From NCBI RefSeq assembly GCF_000511355.1, contig NC_023135.1, positions 2,444,371 through 2,508,370 on the forward strand: DNA of 64,000 nt, read 5' to 3'. Shown here piece by piece: positions 28,586 to 37,953 of the stretch (its first letter is position 1; every line of letters begins with the position of its first letter). The stretch comes from Leisingera methylohalidivorans DSM 14336. Its GTDB lineage: Bacteria; Pseudomonadota; Alphaproteobacteria; Rhodobacterales; Rhodobacteraceae. The notes under the pieces were generated by a model, which was not told where the DNA came from, made no database searches, and saw nothing but the letters and a program-made list of their open reading frames with translations. The position numbers and the translations under genes are program-made.

Positions 28586-29575
28586 ATGGTAAATGCCCCC
28601 TTCAACGTGATGATTATCGGCCAGGCCGGCCGTCTGCAGTATGAGGCACTGCTGTTTGCCGCCTCTCTGCGCCACTGTTCGCCTGGATTTTCCGGGCGGC
28701 TGTTTGTGGCTGTGCCGCAGCAAGGGCCGCTGTGGCAGAAGGACCCCGGCATCCGCAACCAGGAGGTGCTGCAGGCGCTGGCGGATCTCGGCGCCGAGAT
28801 CCTGCCGTTTGAAAGCAAGGCCTTCGGCGCCGCCTACCCGTACGGCAACAAGATCGAAGCGCTGCAGGCGATGCCAAAGGACGAGCCGTTTGTGTTCTTT
28901 GACACCGACACGCTGATCACCGGCGAGTTGGCGGAGGTGCCATTTGACTTCAGCCGCCCTTCGGCCTCGCTGCGGGTGGAGGGCACCTGGCCCAAGCCGA
29001 CGCTGTACGGGCCCGGCTACAGCGGGATCTGGCAATCGCTTTACAGCCGCTTCGGGCTCGACCTCCTGTCCAGTCTCGATCTCAGCCAGCCGGAGGAGTA
29101 CTGGAAACGCTACCTCTATTTCAATGCCGGCTTCTTTTACGGCGCCTGCCCGCGCGCCTTTGGCAAGCGGTTCCTGACCTATGCGCAATCTGTCCGCAAC
29201 GATCCGCCGCCGGAACTGACCGGCCAGACGCTGGAGCCCTGGCTGGACCAGATCGTGCTGCCGCTGGTGATCCACTCCTTCGGCGGCGGGCGCGATGCGC
29301 TGCCTGAGGGCTACCTGGACGGGCAGACGAGCTGCCACTACCGGCTGTTTCCGCTGCTCTATGCGCGGGAAAGCGACCGGGTGGTGGAATTGCTGCAGGA
29401 AATCGCGGCGCCGAACTGGCTCAAGAAAGTGCTGAAGGGGTACGAGCCGATCAAGCGCATGGTCTATCAGGGGCGCGGCGAAAAGGTGCGGGCGCTGTTT
29501 GACCGCGAAAACCTGCCGCGGCGCGAACAGGCGATCCGCAACCGGATCAAATCCGAAGGCTTCTGGATGCGCTGA
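28586..29575 (+). CDS. GT-A-like glycosyltransferase family protein
   Basis: This 329-residue protein looks like a nucleotide-sugar transferase. The N-terminal strand is FNVMIIGQAGRLQYEALLFAASL, a core block is YGNKIEALQAM, and a DxD metal site lies in PFVFFDTDTLITGEL. FNAGFFYGACPRAFG fits the acceptor side of the fold. No membrane segments are seen. The substrate is unknown. It diverges from the hypothetical gene at 27945-28442. Confidence 0.6.
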   Translation: MVNAPFNVMIIGQAGRLQYEALLFAASLRHCSPGFSGRLFVAVPQQGPLWQKDPGIRNQEVLQALADLGAEILPFESKAFGAAYPYGNKIEALQAMPKDEPFVFFDTDTLITGELAEVPFDFSRPSASLRVEGTWPKPTLYGPGYSGIWQSLYSRFGLDLLSSLDLSQPEEYWKRYLYFNAGFFYGACPRAFGKRFLTYAQSVRNDPPPELTGQTLEPWLDQIVLPLVIHSFGGGRDALPEGYLDGQTSCHYRLFPLLYARESDRVVELLQEIAAPNWLKKVLKGYEPIKRMVYQGRGEKVRALFDRENLPRREQAIRNRIKSEGFWMR

Positions 29576-29584
29576 CACTGGCCT

Positions 29585-29750
29585 CCGGGTTTTGGCAACC
29601 GCAGGGCTCCCGCCCTCTCAAGGGTCTCCGGTGGAGCCCCTTCGAGGTTGGGTCCGGCGCCGCGCTCAGCCCGGCGCGCGCCATGCGCAGCATGGCGCCA
29701 TGCCCAACCGGCGCAGGCGCCGCCAGAGGCCGGCGGCGGGCGGGAGCCAT
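29585..29750. other. Highly structured intergenic region upstream of metY
   Basis: Nested inverted repeats fill this gap. GCGCCATGC/GCATGGCGC (29678-29698, 3-nt loop) lies inside GGTTGGG/CCCAACC (29646-29652 with 29703-29709), and GGCTCCCGCC near 29606 pairs with GGCGGGAGCC near 29739. It could be a 3'-end element of the preceding gene, an intergenic repeat, or a metY leader structure. Confidence 0.45.
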
Positions 29751-29836
29751 TTCCTTCGGCATTCCCGCAATTGCCTTCCCAGCGCAACCATGCTGTTGTG
29801 CGCCCGGAATAACAGAGCTTTCAGGGAGACCCATTC

Positions 29837-31144
29837 ATGACCGACGCTCCGACATACGGTTTTGACACCTTGCAGATCCATGCCGGCGCCAAACCGGACC
29901 CGGCCACCGGCGCCCGGCAGACGCCGATCTACCAAAGCACCGCCTATGTGTTCCGCGATGCCGAGCACGCCGCCGCGCTGTTCAATCTGCAGGAAGTCGG
30001 CTTTATCTATTCCCGCCTGACCAACCCCACCGTCGCGGTGCTGCAGGAACGTCTGGCAACGCTGGAAGGCGGCGTTGGCGCGGTCTGCTGCTCCTCCGGC
30101 CATGCGGCGCAGATCATGGCGCTGTTCCCGCTGATGGCTCCAGGCTGCAATGTGGTCGCCTCGACCCGGCTATACGGCGGCACCGTCACCCAGTTCAGCC
30201 AGACCATCAAGCGTTTCGGCTGGTCCGCCAAATTCGTCGATACCGACGATCTGGACGCGGTGAATGCCGCCATCGACGAAAACACCCGCGCCGTGTTCTG
30301 CGAATCCGTGGCCAACCCCGGCGGCTATGTGACCGACATCCGCGCCCTGGCGGATATCACCGACACCGCCGGCATCCCGCTGATTGTCGACAATACCTCT
30401 GCCACGCCGTATCTGTGCAAGCCGATCAACCAGGGGGCGACGCTGGTGGTCCACTCCACCACAAAATACCTCACTGGCAATGGTACCGTGACCGGCGGCT
30501 GCGTGGTTGACAGCGGCAATTTCGACTGGTCCGCCAGCGATAAATTCCCGTCGCTGTCCGCCCCGTCGCTGTCCGCCCCCGAGGATGCCTATCACGGGTT
30601 GAAGTTCCACGAGACCTTCGGCCCGCTCGCCTTTACCTTCCACAGCATTGCCATTGGCCTGCGCGACCTTGGCATGACGATGAACCCGCAAGGGGCGCAT
30701 TACACGCTGATGGGTGTTGAGACGCTGTCGCTGCGGATGCAGAAACATTGCGAGAACGCCGAGAAGATCGCGGCCTGGCTCGAAAACGACAGCCGCGTTG
30801 ACTACGTGACCTATGCGGGCCTGCCGTCCTCGCCCTATTACGAGCGCGCCCGGGCCTGCTATCCCAAGGGCATCGGCGGCCTGTTCACCTTTGCCGTAAA
30901 GGGCGGCTATGACGCCTGCATCAAGCTGGTGGATTCGCTGGAGATTTTCAGCCATGTGGCCAACCTGGGCGACACCCGCTCGCTGATTATCCACTCAGCC
31001 TCCACCACCCACCGGCAGCTGTCGCCGGAACAGCAGGAGGCGGCAGGCGCCGGCCCGAATGTGGTGCGCGTCTCCATCGGGATCGAAGACGCAGACGACC
31101 TGATCCGCGATCTGGACCAAGCGCTGGCCAAAGCCTGCGGTTAA
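29837..31144 (+). CDS. metY: O-acetylhomoserine aminocarboxypropyltransferase (sulfhydrylase)
   Basis: MetY uses PLP to form homocysteine (or methionine) from O-acetylhomoserine and sulfide (or methanethiol). The 435-residue protein begins YGFDTLQIHAGAKPDPATGARQTPIYQSTAYVF. It has the cofactor loops CCSSGHAAQIM and LIVDNTSATPYLCKPI and the Schiff-base lysine in LVVHSTTKYLTGNGTVTGG. The extra insertion around residues 230-250 is typical for MetY versus MetB. A strong terminator follows it. Confidence 0.94.
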   Translation: MTDAPTYGFDTLQIHAGAKPDPATGARQTPIYQSTAYVFRDAEHAAALFNLQEVGFIYSRLTNPTVAVLQERLATLEGGVGAVCCSSGHAAQIMALFPLMAPGCNVVASTRLYGGTVTQFSQTIKRFGWSAKFVDTDDLDAVNAAIDENTRAVFCESVANPGGYVTDIRALADITDTAGIPLIVDNTSATPYLCKPINQGATLVVHSTTKYLTGNGTVTGGCVVDSGNFDWSASDKFPSLSAPSLSAPEDAYHGLKFHETFGPLAFTFHSIAIGLRDLGMTMNPQGAHYTLMGVETLSLRMQKHCENAEKIAAWLENDSRVDYVTYAGLPSSPYYERARACYPKGIGGLFTFAVKGGYDACIKLVDSLEIFSHVANLGDTRSLIIHSASTTHRQLSPEQQEAAGAGPNVVRVSIGIEDADDLIRDLDQALAKACG

Positions 31145-31170
31145 GAGGCTGCGGGAGCCTGAATAATTAG

Positions 31171-31193
31171 GCCGGGCACCCTGCCCGGCTTTT
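31171..31193 (+). terminator. Intrinsic terminator of metY
   Basis: Stem GCCGGGC/GCCCGGC with a 5-nt loop is followed by TTTT. Confidence 0.8.
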
Positions 31194-31207
31194 CCTGTTG
31201 CCGCTGG

Positions 31208-31927
31208 TTACTCGCCGCCCGGCACAGTCATGTCGAAGACGACCGAGACATTGTGGCTGAAGGTCAGCTCCCCGGCTTCGATCGGCATCGCGTCGCTGCG
31301 GGCCATTTCCATTACCATCATCGGACGCCCGCCACCGCCGCCCTGCTCATTGATTGAACGCACCGGTCCCAGCTCCATGCCTGCCGCTTCGGCCAGCTGC
31401 TGCGCCTTGCGGATTGCATCCTTGACCGCCTCGCTGCGGATTTGATCGGTGACCGCCGACGGATCCGCCACCCCGAAGCTCAGCCCCTGAAACTGATTGG
31501 CGCCGGCCCTCAGCACCGCATCCAGAACCGGGCCCAGCCGGTCGAGGTCGCGCACCCGCACCATCAGCGTGTTCGACGCCTGAAACCCGGTGATCTCGCG
31601 CCGTCCGCCGCTGTCATAGGACCGGTCTTGCGACCAGACCGGATGCATCGAGATCTGCCGGGTTTGCAAGTCCTCCGCAGCAATGCCGCCGTCCTTCAGC
31701 CGGGCGATCACCGCGCCCATCGCATCTGATACGGCTGCCATCGCGGCGGCGGCTTCCCCGGCTTCCTCGGTGACGCCCAAGGTAATGGTTGCCAGCTCCG
31801 GTGCCACCTGCATCGTGCTTTCTCCGGTGACGGAGATCTGGCGCAGCGCAGCGGCCTCGCTTGCGGCCAGGGCGCCGGCGCTCATCGACAGCATCAGCGC
31901 CGCCGCCAGAATTTTCTTTGCCTTCAT
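31208..31927 (-). CDS. SIMPL domain (DUF541) exported protein
   Basis: This 239-residue protein has a signal peptide (ILAAALMLSMSAGALA) and the SIMPL domain: ISVTGESTMQVAPELATITLGV, then GIAAEDLQTRQISMHPVWS, and AVKDAIRKAQQLAEAAGMELGPV near the C-terminus. SIMPL proteins are periplasmic; E. coli YggE relieves oxidative stress by an unknown route. It is monocistronic and faces metY. Confidence 0.88.
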   Translation of the reverse strand: MKAKKILAAALMLSMSAGALAASEAAALRQISVTGESTMQVAPELATITLGVTEEAGEAAAAMAAVSDAMGAVIARLKDGGIAAEDLQTRQISMHPVWSQDRSYDSGGRREITGFQASNTLMVRVRDLDRLGPVLDAVLRAGANQFQGLSFGVADPSAVTDQIRSEAVKDAIRKAQQLAEAAGMELGPVRSINEQGGGGGRPMMVMEMARSDAMPIEAGELTFSHNVSVVFDMTVPGGE

Positions 31928-32076
31928 AGTGAAAAGCTCCTTTTACAATGCCTGCTAGATGGGGACGGCAAACTGCCGCCTGCAAGGGCTGGCAGACGTC
32001 TTTTCCTTTCACTCGGCAGGTTCCTGCTTTAAAGTCCGCGGTAAAACACCGGGCGCGTCAGGCGGCCCCGGGCAGT

Positions 32077-34746
32077 ATGGATTTTGATGGTTTGACCCAA
32101 GGCATGAAACCGGCTTTTGCTCTTTCGCTTTCCTCTGATGGCATCGAACTGATTTACCGGGCCAAGGACGGCTGGCGCAGTGTGGGCGGCACCCCGTTTG
32201 ACGCCGATGATCTGCCCGCTGCGCTGGCAGCGATGCGCGAGGATGCGCAGCGGCTGGCGCCCGGGGAGATCTTCTGCAAGCTGGTCCTGCCCGATAACCA
32301 GATCCGCTATCTGACAGCGGAAACCGGCGATCTGCCCGCTGAGGCGCGGATCGAAGCGGCCCGCCAAGCGCTGGAGGGCACAACCCCTTATCCAGTGGAT
32401 GAGCTGGCCTTTGACATTTCCATCGAGGGCAGCCGGACCCATGTTGCTGCCGTGGCGCTGGAAACCCTGGACGAGGCTGAGACCTTTGCGGTCGAGCACG
32501 GGTTCGGCCCGGTCAGTTTTGTCGCGGCGCCGGAAGCCAGCGGCTTTCGGGGCGAACCCTTCTTCGGCACCACGCGGGCGATCCGCGGCACCGAGGTTGA
32601 ACCGGACGATACGGCTGTCAAGATAATCGGGCCTGCTGCACTGGCGCCGCCCCGGACCGAAGACAGCGCGGATACCGGCGCAGCCCCGGCCCTGACCGGA
32701 GACAGCACAGTACCGGCAACGGTTGCCGCCGTTACGGAACCCCTGGCAGAGCCCGCAGGGCCGGAAGCTCTTGCTGAGGCGGAAGAGATGGCTGCAGCCG
32801 CCAAACAAATGCCTGAGACGAATGATGCCCCGCAGGCCGCCCGCAAGGACGGCCCGGCGGAATCGCCTGCCAAGCCCGCCGGGGGGGCGGAAGACCCGGC
32901 GCAGGATGTTCCGGGTTCTGCCGGTCAACAGGCCAAGGCCGGCCCCGCGGCACGTGCAACCGCGCCGGCGGATCCTGTGCCGGTCTCAGCCGCGCCATCC
33001 CCGGTGCCCCCTGCGCCGCTGGCGGCCGCGCACCAGCCGCCGGCAGCGCCCGCCGCCGTGAAACCGGCGGCGGCAGCAATTGCGGTCAAAAAACCGGATA
33101 CCGCAGTCCTTTCCGCGTCCCGCCCGCCAGTGCCGCCGACCCCCTTGGCGGTTTCCGCGCCGCCGGCCGGCACGGTTCCACCTCAGCCAATTCCGCCGGC
33201 GCCGGCCGTCATGCGGGACACCGCCCCGGCAGCCGCCGCGCCCGCGGCCTCACAGTCGCCGGCCCCTCAAAAGGCCGCCGAAGGCAAGCCACGCTATCTG
33301 GGCGTGATCCTGACGGCTGTTCTGCTGCTGTTCATGGCAACAGTTGCGGTCTGGGCAGTTTTTGGCGAGGGCGGGTTCTTCGCCGCGGCCCCGGAACAGG
33401 ATTCCGGCCCGGCGCCTGCCCCTGCGGTCAGCTCCGAAGACCGGCAGCCGGAGGCAGGCGCCCCCCGGCCGGCCGCCCCCGCCGCCGCAGACGGCCCCGC
33501 CACGGAAACCGCCCCTGCCGCCATCGCACCGCAGGTGAGCGTGCTGGCGGACCAGCCCGATCCCGGCCTGCAGGAAACCGGCGCAGCACCGGCAGAGGGG
33601 GAAACCCTGGGGCAAACTGCGCTGGCTGACGGCAGTGAAGCAGACGGGCTTCCGTCGGCCGAGGATGAAGCCGCCGCCGATGGTGCAGAACTGCCCGAAG
33701 AGGGAACGGATACCGCCTTTTTGGACCCACGTGCCCTGCAGCCGGGCGGCGCAGCGGAAAGCGCAGCTGCATCCGCTGAACCCGAGGCGGAGGAACCGCT
33801 GGATGAACTGGCGCAGGCCGCGCGCTATGCCGCGACCGGGGTTTGGCCGGTTGCCCCCGGCCTGGGCGACATCCCCGCCGCGCCCCGCCTGGACGAGCTT
33901 TATACCGCCTCGGTCGACCGCACGGATATTGCAGCCGATGCCGTCGCGCTGCCGCAGCCGGACGCCTTTGCCGGGGATGACGAACCCGGCTCTGTTGCCT
34001 CTCCCGCCGTGGCAGGATCCGCGTTTGATCTGGACGCGCGCGGATTGGTCAAGGCCACCCCCGGAGGCACGCTCAACCCCGATGGCATCACGGTTTACCT
34101 TGGCCGTCCGGCAAAAGTGCCGCCGCGCGCACCGGATCGCAGCGACCCCGCCGCCGAGGCACTGGCCGAAGAAGTGGCGCGCAATCAGGTGCTGTCGCGC
34201 AAACGCCCCAAGGCGCGGCCTGCGGATCTGGAGGAACAGGTGGAACGGGCGCAGCATGGCGGGCTCAGCCGGGCTGAACTGGCCAGCTTGCGCCCGCGCC
34301 AGCGGCCCGCCAGCCTGAAGCCCGCAGAAGAAGAGCAGCTGCCGGTCACCGCCCAGGCCATTGCCGCTTCGGCGGTGCCACGCAAACGGCCCTCCAATTT
34401 TGCCAATCTGGTTGATCGCGCCCGGCGCAATGCGCAGAACCAGGTCCAGACCGCCGCCGCCGTGCCCGCTGCCGCCGCCGCGGCGGCGCCGCGTATCCCG
34501 ACAGCCGCATCGGTTGCCCGACGCGCCACTGTCGGCAATGCCATCAACCTGCGCAAGCTAAACCTGATCGGGGTCTATGGCACCGCGTCGGACCGCCGCG
34601 CATTGGTCCGGCTGCCCTCGGGCCGCTACAAGAAGGTGCAAGTCGGCGACCGGATCGACGGCGGCCGGGTGATTGCAATCGGCGAAAGCCGGTTGCAGTA
34701 TCAGAAAGGCGGCCGCAACCGCACCCTGGAAATGCCCAAGGGCTAG
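32077..34746 (+). CDS. Large bitopic protein with GspL/PilM-like and PilP/GspC-like ends
   Basis: The 889-residue protein has three parts. Residues 10-165 resemble the actin-like cytoplasmic domain of GspL/PilM (FALSLSSDGIELIYRAKDGW, CKLVLPDNQIRYLTAETG, YPVDELAFDISIEG). A long Ala/Pro-rich linker follows, with one membrane helix at about 407-429 (LGVILTAVLLLFMATVAVWAVF). A second disordered region leads to a C-terminal SH3-like domain at 824-889 (LNLIGVYGTASDRRALVRLP, YKKVQVGDRIDGGRVIAI), typical of GspC/PilP. Such proteins are often mis-called translation initiation factor 2. A link to an envelope or secretion apparatus is inference. Confidence 0.65.
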   Translation: MDFDGLTQGMKPAFALSLSSDGIELIYRAKDGWRSVGGTPFDADDLPAALAAMREDAQRLAPGEIFCKLVLPDNQIRYLTAETGDLPAEARIEAARQALEGTTPYPVDELAFDISIEGSRTHVAAVALETLDEAETFAVEHGFGPVSFVAAPEASGFRGEPFFGTTRAIRGTEVEPDDTAVKIIGPAALAPPRTEDSADTGAAPALTGDSTVPATVAAVTEPLAEPAGPEALAEAEEMAAAAKQMPETNDAPQAARKDGPAESPAKPAGGAEDPAQDVPGSAGQQAKAGPAARATAPADPVPVSAAPSPVPPAPLAAAHQPPAAPAAVKPAAAAIAVKKPDTAVLSASRPPVPPTPLAVSAPPAGTVPPQPIPPAPAVMRDTAPAAAAPAASQSPAPQKAAEGKPRYLGVILTAVLLLFMATVAVWAVFGEGGFFAAAPEQDSGPAPAPAVSSEDRQPEAGAPRPAAPAAADGPATETAPAAIAPQVSVLADQPDPGLQETGAAPAEGETLGQTALADGSEADGLPSAEDEAAADGAELPEEGTDTAFLDPRALQPGGAAESAAASAEPEAEEPLDELAQAARYAATGVWPVAPGLGDIPAAPRLDELYTASVDRTDIAADAVALPQPDAFAGDDEPGSVASPAVAGSAFDLDARGLVKATPGGTLNPDGITVYLGRPAKVPPRAPDRSDPAAEALAEEVARNQVLSRKRPKARPADLEEQVERAQHGGLSRAELASLRPRQRPASLKPAEEEQLPVTAQAIAASAVPRKRPSNFANLVDRARRNAQNQVQTAAAVPAAAAAAAPRIPTAASVARRATVGNAINLRKLNLIGVYGTASDRRALVRLPSGRYKKVQVGDRIDGGRVIAIGESRLQYQKGGRNRTLEMPKG

Positions 34747-34771
34747 CCCCTGCCTGCCCTTCGATGCCTGC

Positions 34772-34803
34772 AAAAAAGCCGGACCTGCTGATCAGGCCCG
34801 GCT
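34772..34803 (-). terminator. Intrinsic terminator of hpd
   Basis: Stem AGCCGG-CCTG/CAGG-CCGGCT (34777-34803, one internal mismatch) is followed on the minus strand by six T residues. Confidence 0.75.
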
Positions 34804-34824
34804 GTTTCCGTTTCTCAGATCCTA

Positions 34825-35925
<1,101 letters not shown>

Positions 35926-35962
35926 TGCGCGTCTCCTTCGGATCATGCGGGAAGCCAAGTGA

Positions 35963-35979
35963 ATTCTTGCATCAAGAAT
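35963..35979. promoter_or_regulatory. Palindromic candidate operator between hpd and the Lrp-type gene
   Basis: ATTCTTG-CAT-CAAGAAT is a perfect 7-bp inverted repeat with a 3-nt centre, 38 bp upstream of hpd. Lrp/AsnC regulators bind palindromes of about this size. Confidence 0.55.
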
Positions 35980-36063
35980 ACCGCATATGCAGCGCAGGTT
36001 TTCCGCATTATTTCGCACCCGCACCTTGAAATGCGCGCAAGATTCGCGCCAGGATGACAAAAA

Positions 36064-36534
36064 ATGGAAAAAATACGCATGCTTGACCCTGCCGATACCA
36101 AACTGCTTGCAGCCCTTCAGAAAAACGCCCATCTCACCGCGCAGGAATTGGGCGAGATGCTCAACCTTTCGCCCAGCCAGGCCGGACGGCGGCGCCAGCG
36201 GCTGGAGGCAGACGGGTATATCCAAGGCTATTCGGCCCGGCTCGACCCCGCCAGGCTCGGGCTGTCGGTGCAGGGGTTTGTGCAGGTTCATCTGGGCAGC
36301 CACGGCCCCGAACAGTCCAAGGGGTTCGCCCGGCTGGTGGCCAGCCAGCCGGAAATCACCTCCGCCTGGACCATGACCGGAGAGGCCGATTACCTGCTGC
36401 GGGTCTACTGCGCCGATCTGGAGGCATTGAATACGCTGATCCACGGCATCCTGCTGCCCCATCCCGCTGTTTCCAGGGTCCAGAGCCAGATCGTCATGGC
36501 ACAATTAAAACGCGATGCGCCGCTGCCGACTTAA
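36064..36534 (+). CDS. Lrp/AsnC family transcriptional regulator
   Basis: This 156-residue protein has the N-terminal HTH (LDPADTKLLAALQKNAHLTAQELGEMLNLSPSQAGRRRQRLEADGYIQGY) and the C-terminal RAM ligand-binding domain (VQGFVQVHLGSHGPEQ, AWTMTGEADYLLRVYCADLEAL). It is divergent from hpd, so local control of tyrosine catabolism is likely, perhaps with an aromatic amino acid as effector. The SQAGRRRQRLE helix differs from classical Lrp. Confidence 0.9.
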   Translation: MEKIRMLDPADTKLLAALQKNAHLTAQELGEMLNLSPSQAGRRRQRLEADGYIQGYSARLDPARLGLSVQGFVQVHLGSHGPEQSKGFARLVASQPEITSAWTMTGEADYLLRVYCADLEALNTLIHGILLPHPAVSRVQSQIVMAQLKRDAPLPT

Positions 36535-36600
36535 CCATCCGGGAAGGAATTCGGCGTAAGGATGCCCTGACCTATTCCGTAACCGAAAGTGGAACGTGCC

Positions 36601-37821
36601 GTGTCTTTTCTTGACCGCCGAGTTGAATCGCGCCCGACCAGCGGCGAGGCCCCGTTCGGCCTCAACGAGGTGTTCTTTTCCAGAACCGACAGCCGCGGTG
36701 TGATCGAGGCCGGCAACTATGTGTTCCGCCGGGTCGGTGCCTACTCCTGGGACGAACTGATCGGCGCGCCGCATAAGGTGATCCGTCACCCGGACATGCC
36801 CAAAGGGGTGTTCTCATTGTTCTGGGACACCATCCAGCGCGGCGAATTCATGGGCGCCTATGTCAAGAACAAGGCCAAGGACGGGCTGTATTATTGGGTG
36901 TTTGCCGTTGTGGCGCCCTGCCAGGACGGCTACCTGTCCGCCCGCATCAAGCCCAGCAGTGCCTTGTTTACCGAGGTGCGCGGTCTTTATGCGAAGATGC
37001 TCAAGCGGGAGACCGATGCGGGCGTCACCCCGGAGGACAGCGCGCAGTACCTGCTCGACTGGCTGAACGGCCAGGGCTACGAGAATTACCACCAGTTTGC
37101 TGCCCATGCGCTGAGCCAGGAGCTGATCTCCCGCGATCAGGGGCTGAACCAGCCGCCCCACACCCGGATCCAGGATTTGACGGGCATGCTGCGCATGGCT
37201 GAAACCCTGGTCGAAGAGACCGAGGGGCTGATCACAGATTTCGATGCGATGCACACGATCCCGCATAATCTGCGGGTGCTGGCATCGCGGATCGAACCTT
37301 CGGGCGGCCCGGTCACGGTGCTGTCGCAAAACTACGGGTCGATGTCGCGCGAAATGTCGGATTGGTTCGGGGCCCATGTGATGGGCGAGAACAGCAATTT
37401 TGCCAAAATAAAATCCTCGGTGAACAGCAGCCTGTTTGTCGAAGGCATGGCGCGCATCCTGATCGAGTGCGACAACCAGCTGCAGCAGGAACGCCGCGAA
37501 ATCGGCGAGGCCGACATGGAAAGCGAGCGCAAGATCCTGTCCGATCTGGTGCAGGATCAGGTCAAGCGGTCGAAGGACGGCATGCAGGAAGTGGATGAAG
37601 AAGCAGCCCGCATCACCAGCGCCTGCCAGATCATGCACCGGCATTTCCTTGGTCTCAGCTCCACCCGCGTGCTGCTCAAAATCGAAAGCGCGCGGCTGAC
37701 CGATTCCGGCGAAACACTGGCTGACATCATTGACCAGCTGGGCGGCTTCCAGGAACGGATTTCGCGGCGGCTGGACCGGATCGGCAAGCTGAGCGAAGAA
37801 ATCCGCCTGCTCGAGCAATAA
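36601..37821 (+). CDS. PAS domain protein, chemoreceptor-like but without signalling domain
   Basis: This 406-residue soluble protein has one Aer-like PAS domain at about residues 15-120 (EVFFSRTDSRGVIEAGNYVFRRVGAYSWDELIGAPHKVIRHPDMPKGVF, then YWVFAVVAPCQDGY). A long helical region follows that ends in coiled-coil-like sequence (LDRIGKLSEEIRLLEQ). The highly conserved chemoreceptor hairpin is absent. The GTG at 36601 is chosen because GGAA lies eight bases before it; a GTG four codons upstream is possible. It may sense redox or a ligand and signal through helices. Confidence 0.7.
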   Translation: MSFLDRRVESRPTSGEAPFGLNEVFFSRTDSRGVIEAGNYVFRRVGAYSWDELIGAPHKVIRHPDMPKGVFSLFWDTIQRGEFMGAYVKNKAKDGLYYWVFAVVAPCQDGYLSARIKPSSALFTEVRGLYAKMLKRETDAGVTPEDSAQYLLDWLNGQGYENYHQFAAHALSQELISRDQGLNQPPHTRIQDLTGMLRMAETLVEETEGLITDFDAMHTIPHNLRVLASRIEPSGGPVTVLSQNYGSMSREMSDWFGAHVMGENSNFAKIKSSVNSSLFVEGMARILIECDNQLQQERREIGEADMESERKILSDLVQDQVKRSKDGMQEVDEEAARITSACQIMHRHFLGLSSTRVLLKIESARLTDSGETLADIIDQLGGFQERISRRLDRIGKLSEEIRLLEQ

Positions 37822-37953
37822 CCGGACCAGACAAAAAGACCTGGCCGATAGCCGGTCTGTGACTGCCGCTGACAGGCACCGGATTGCCATAACAAGCCGC
37901 CGCGGCCGGCAAACCCATTGCCAAGGCCCCGGCCGGCTTGCGATACCTTGACT

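Noticed and set aside
29576..29836. SAM-II type riboswitch before metY
   Set aside because: The gene context fits, but no SAM-II core consensus or pseudoknot pairing could be matched; only long hairpins are present.
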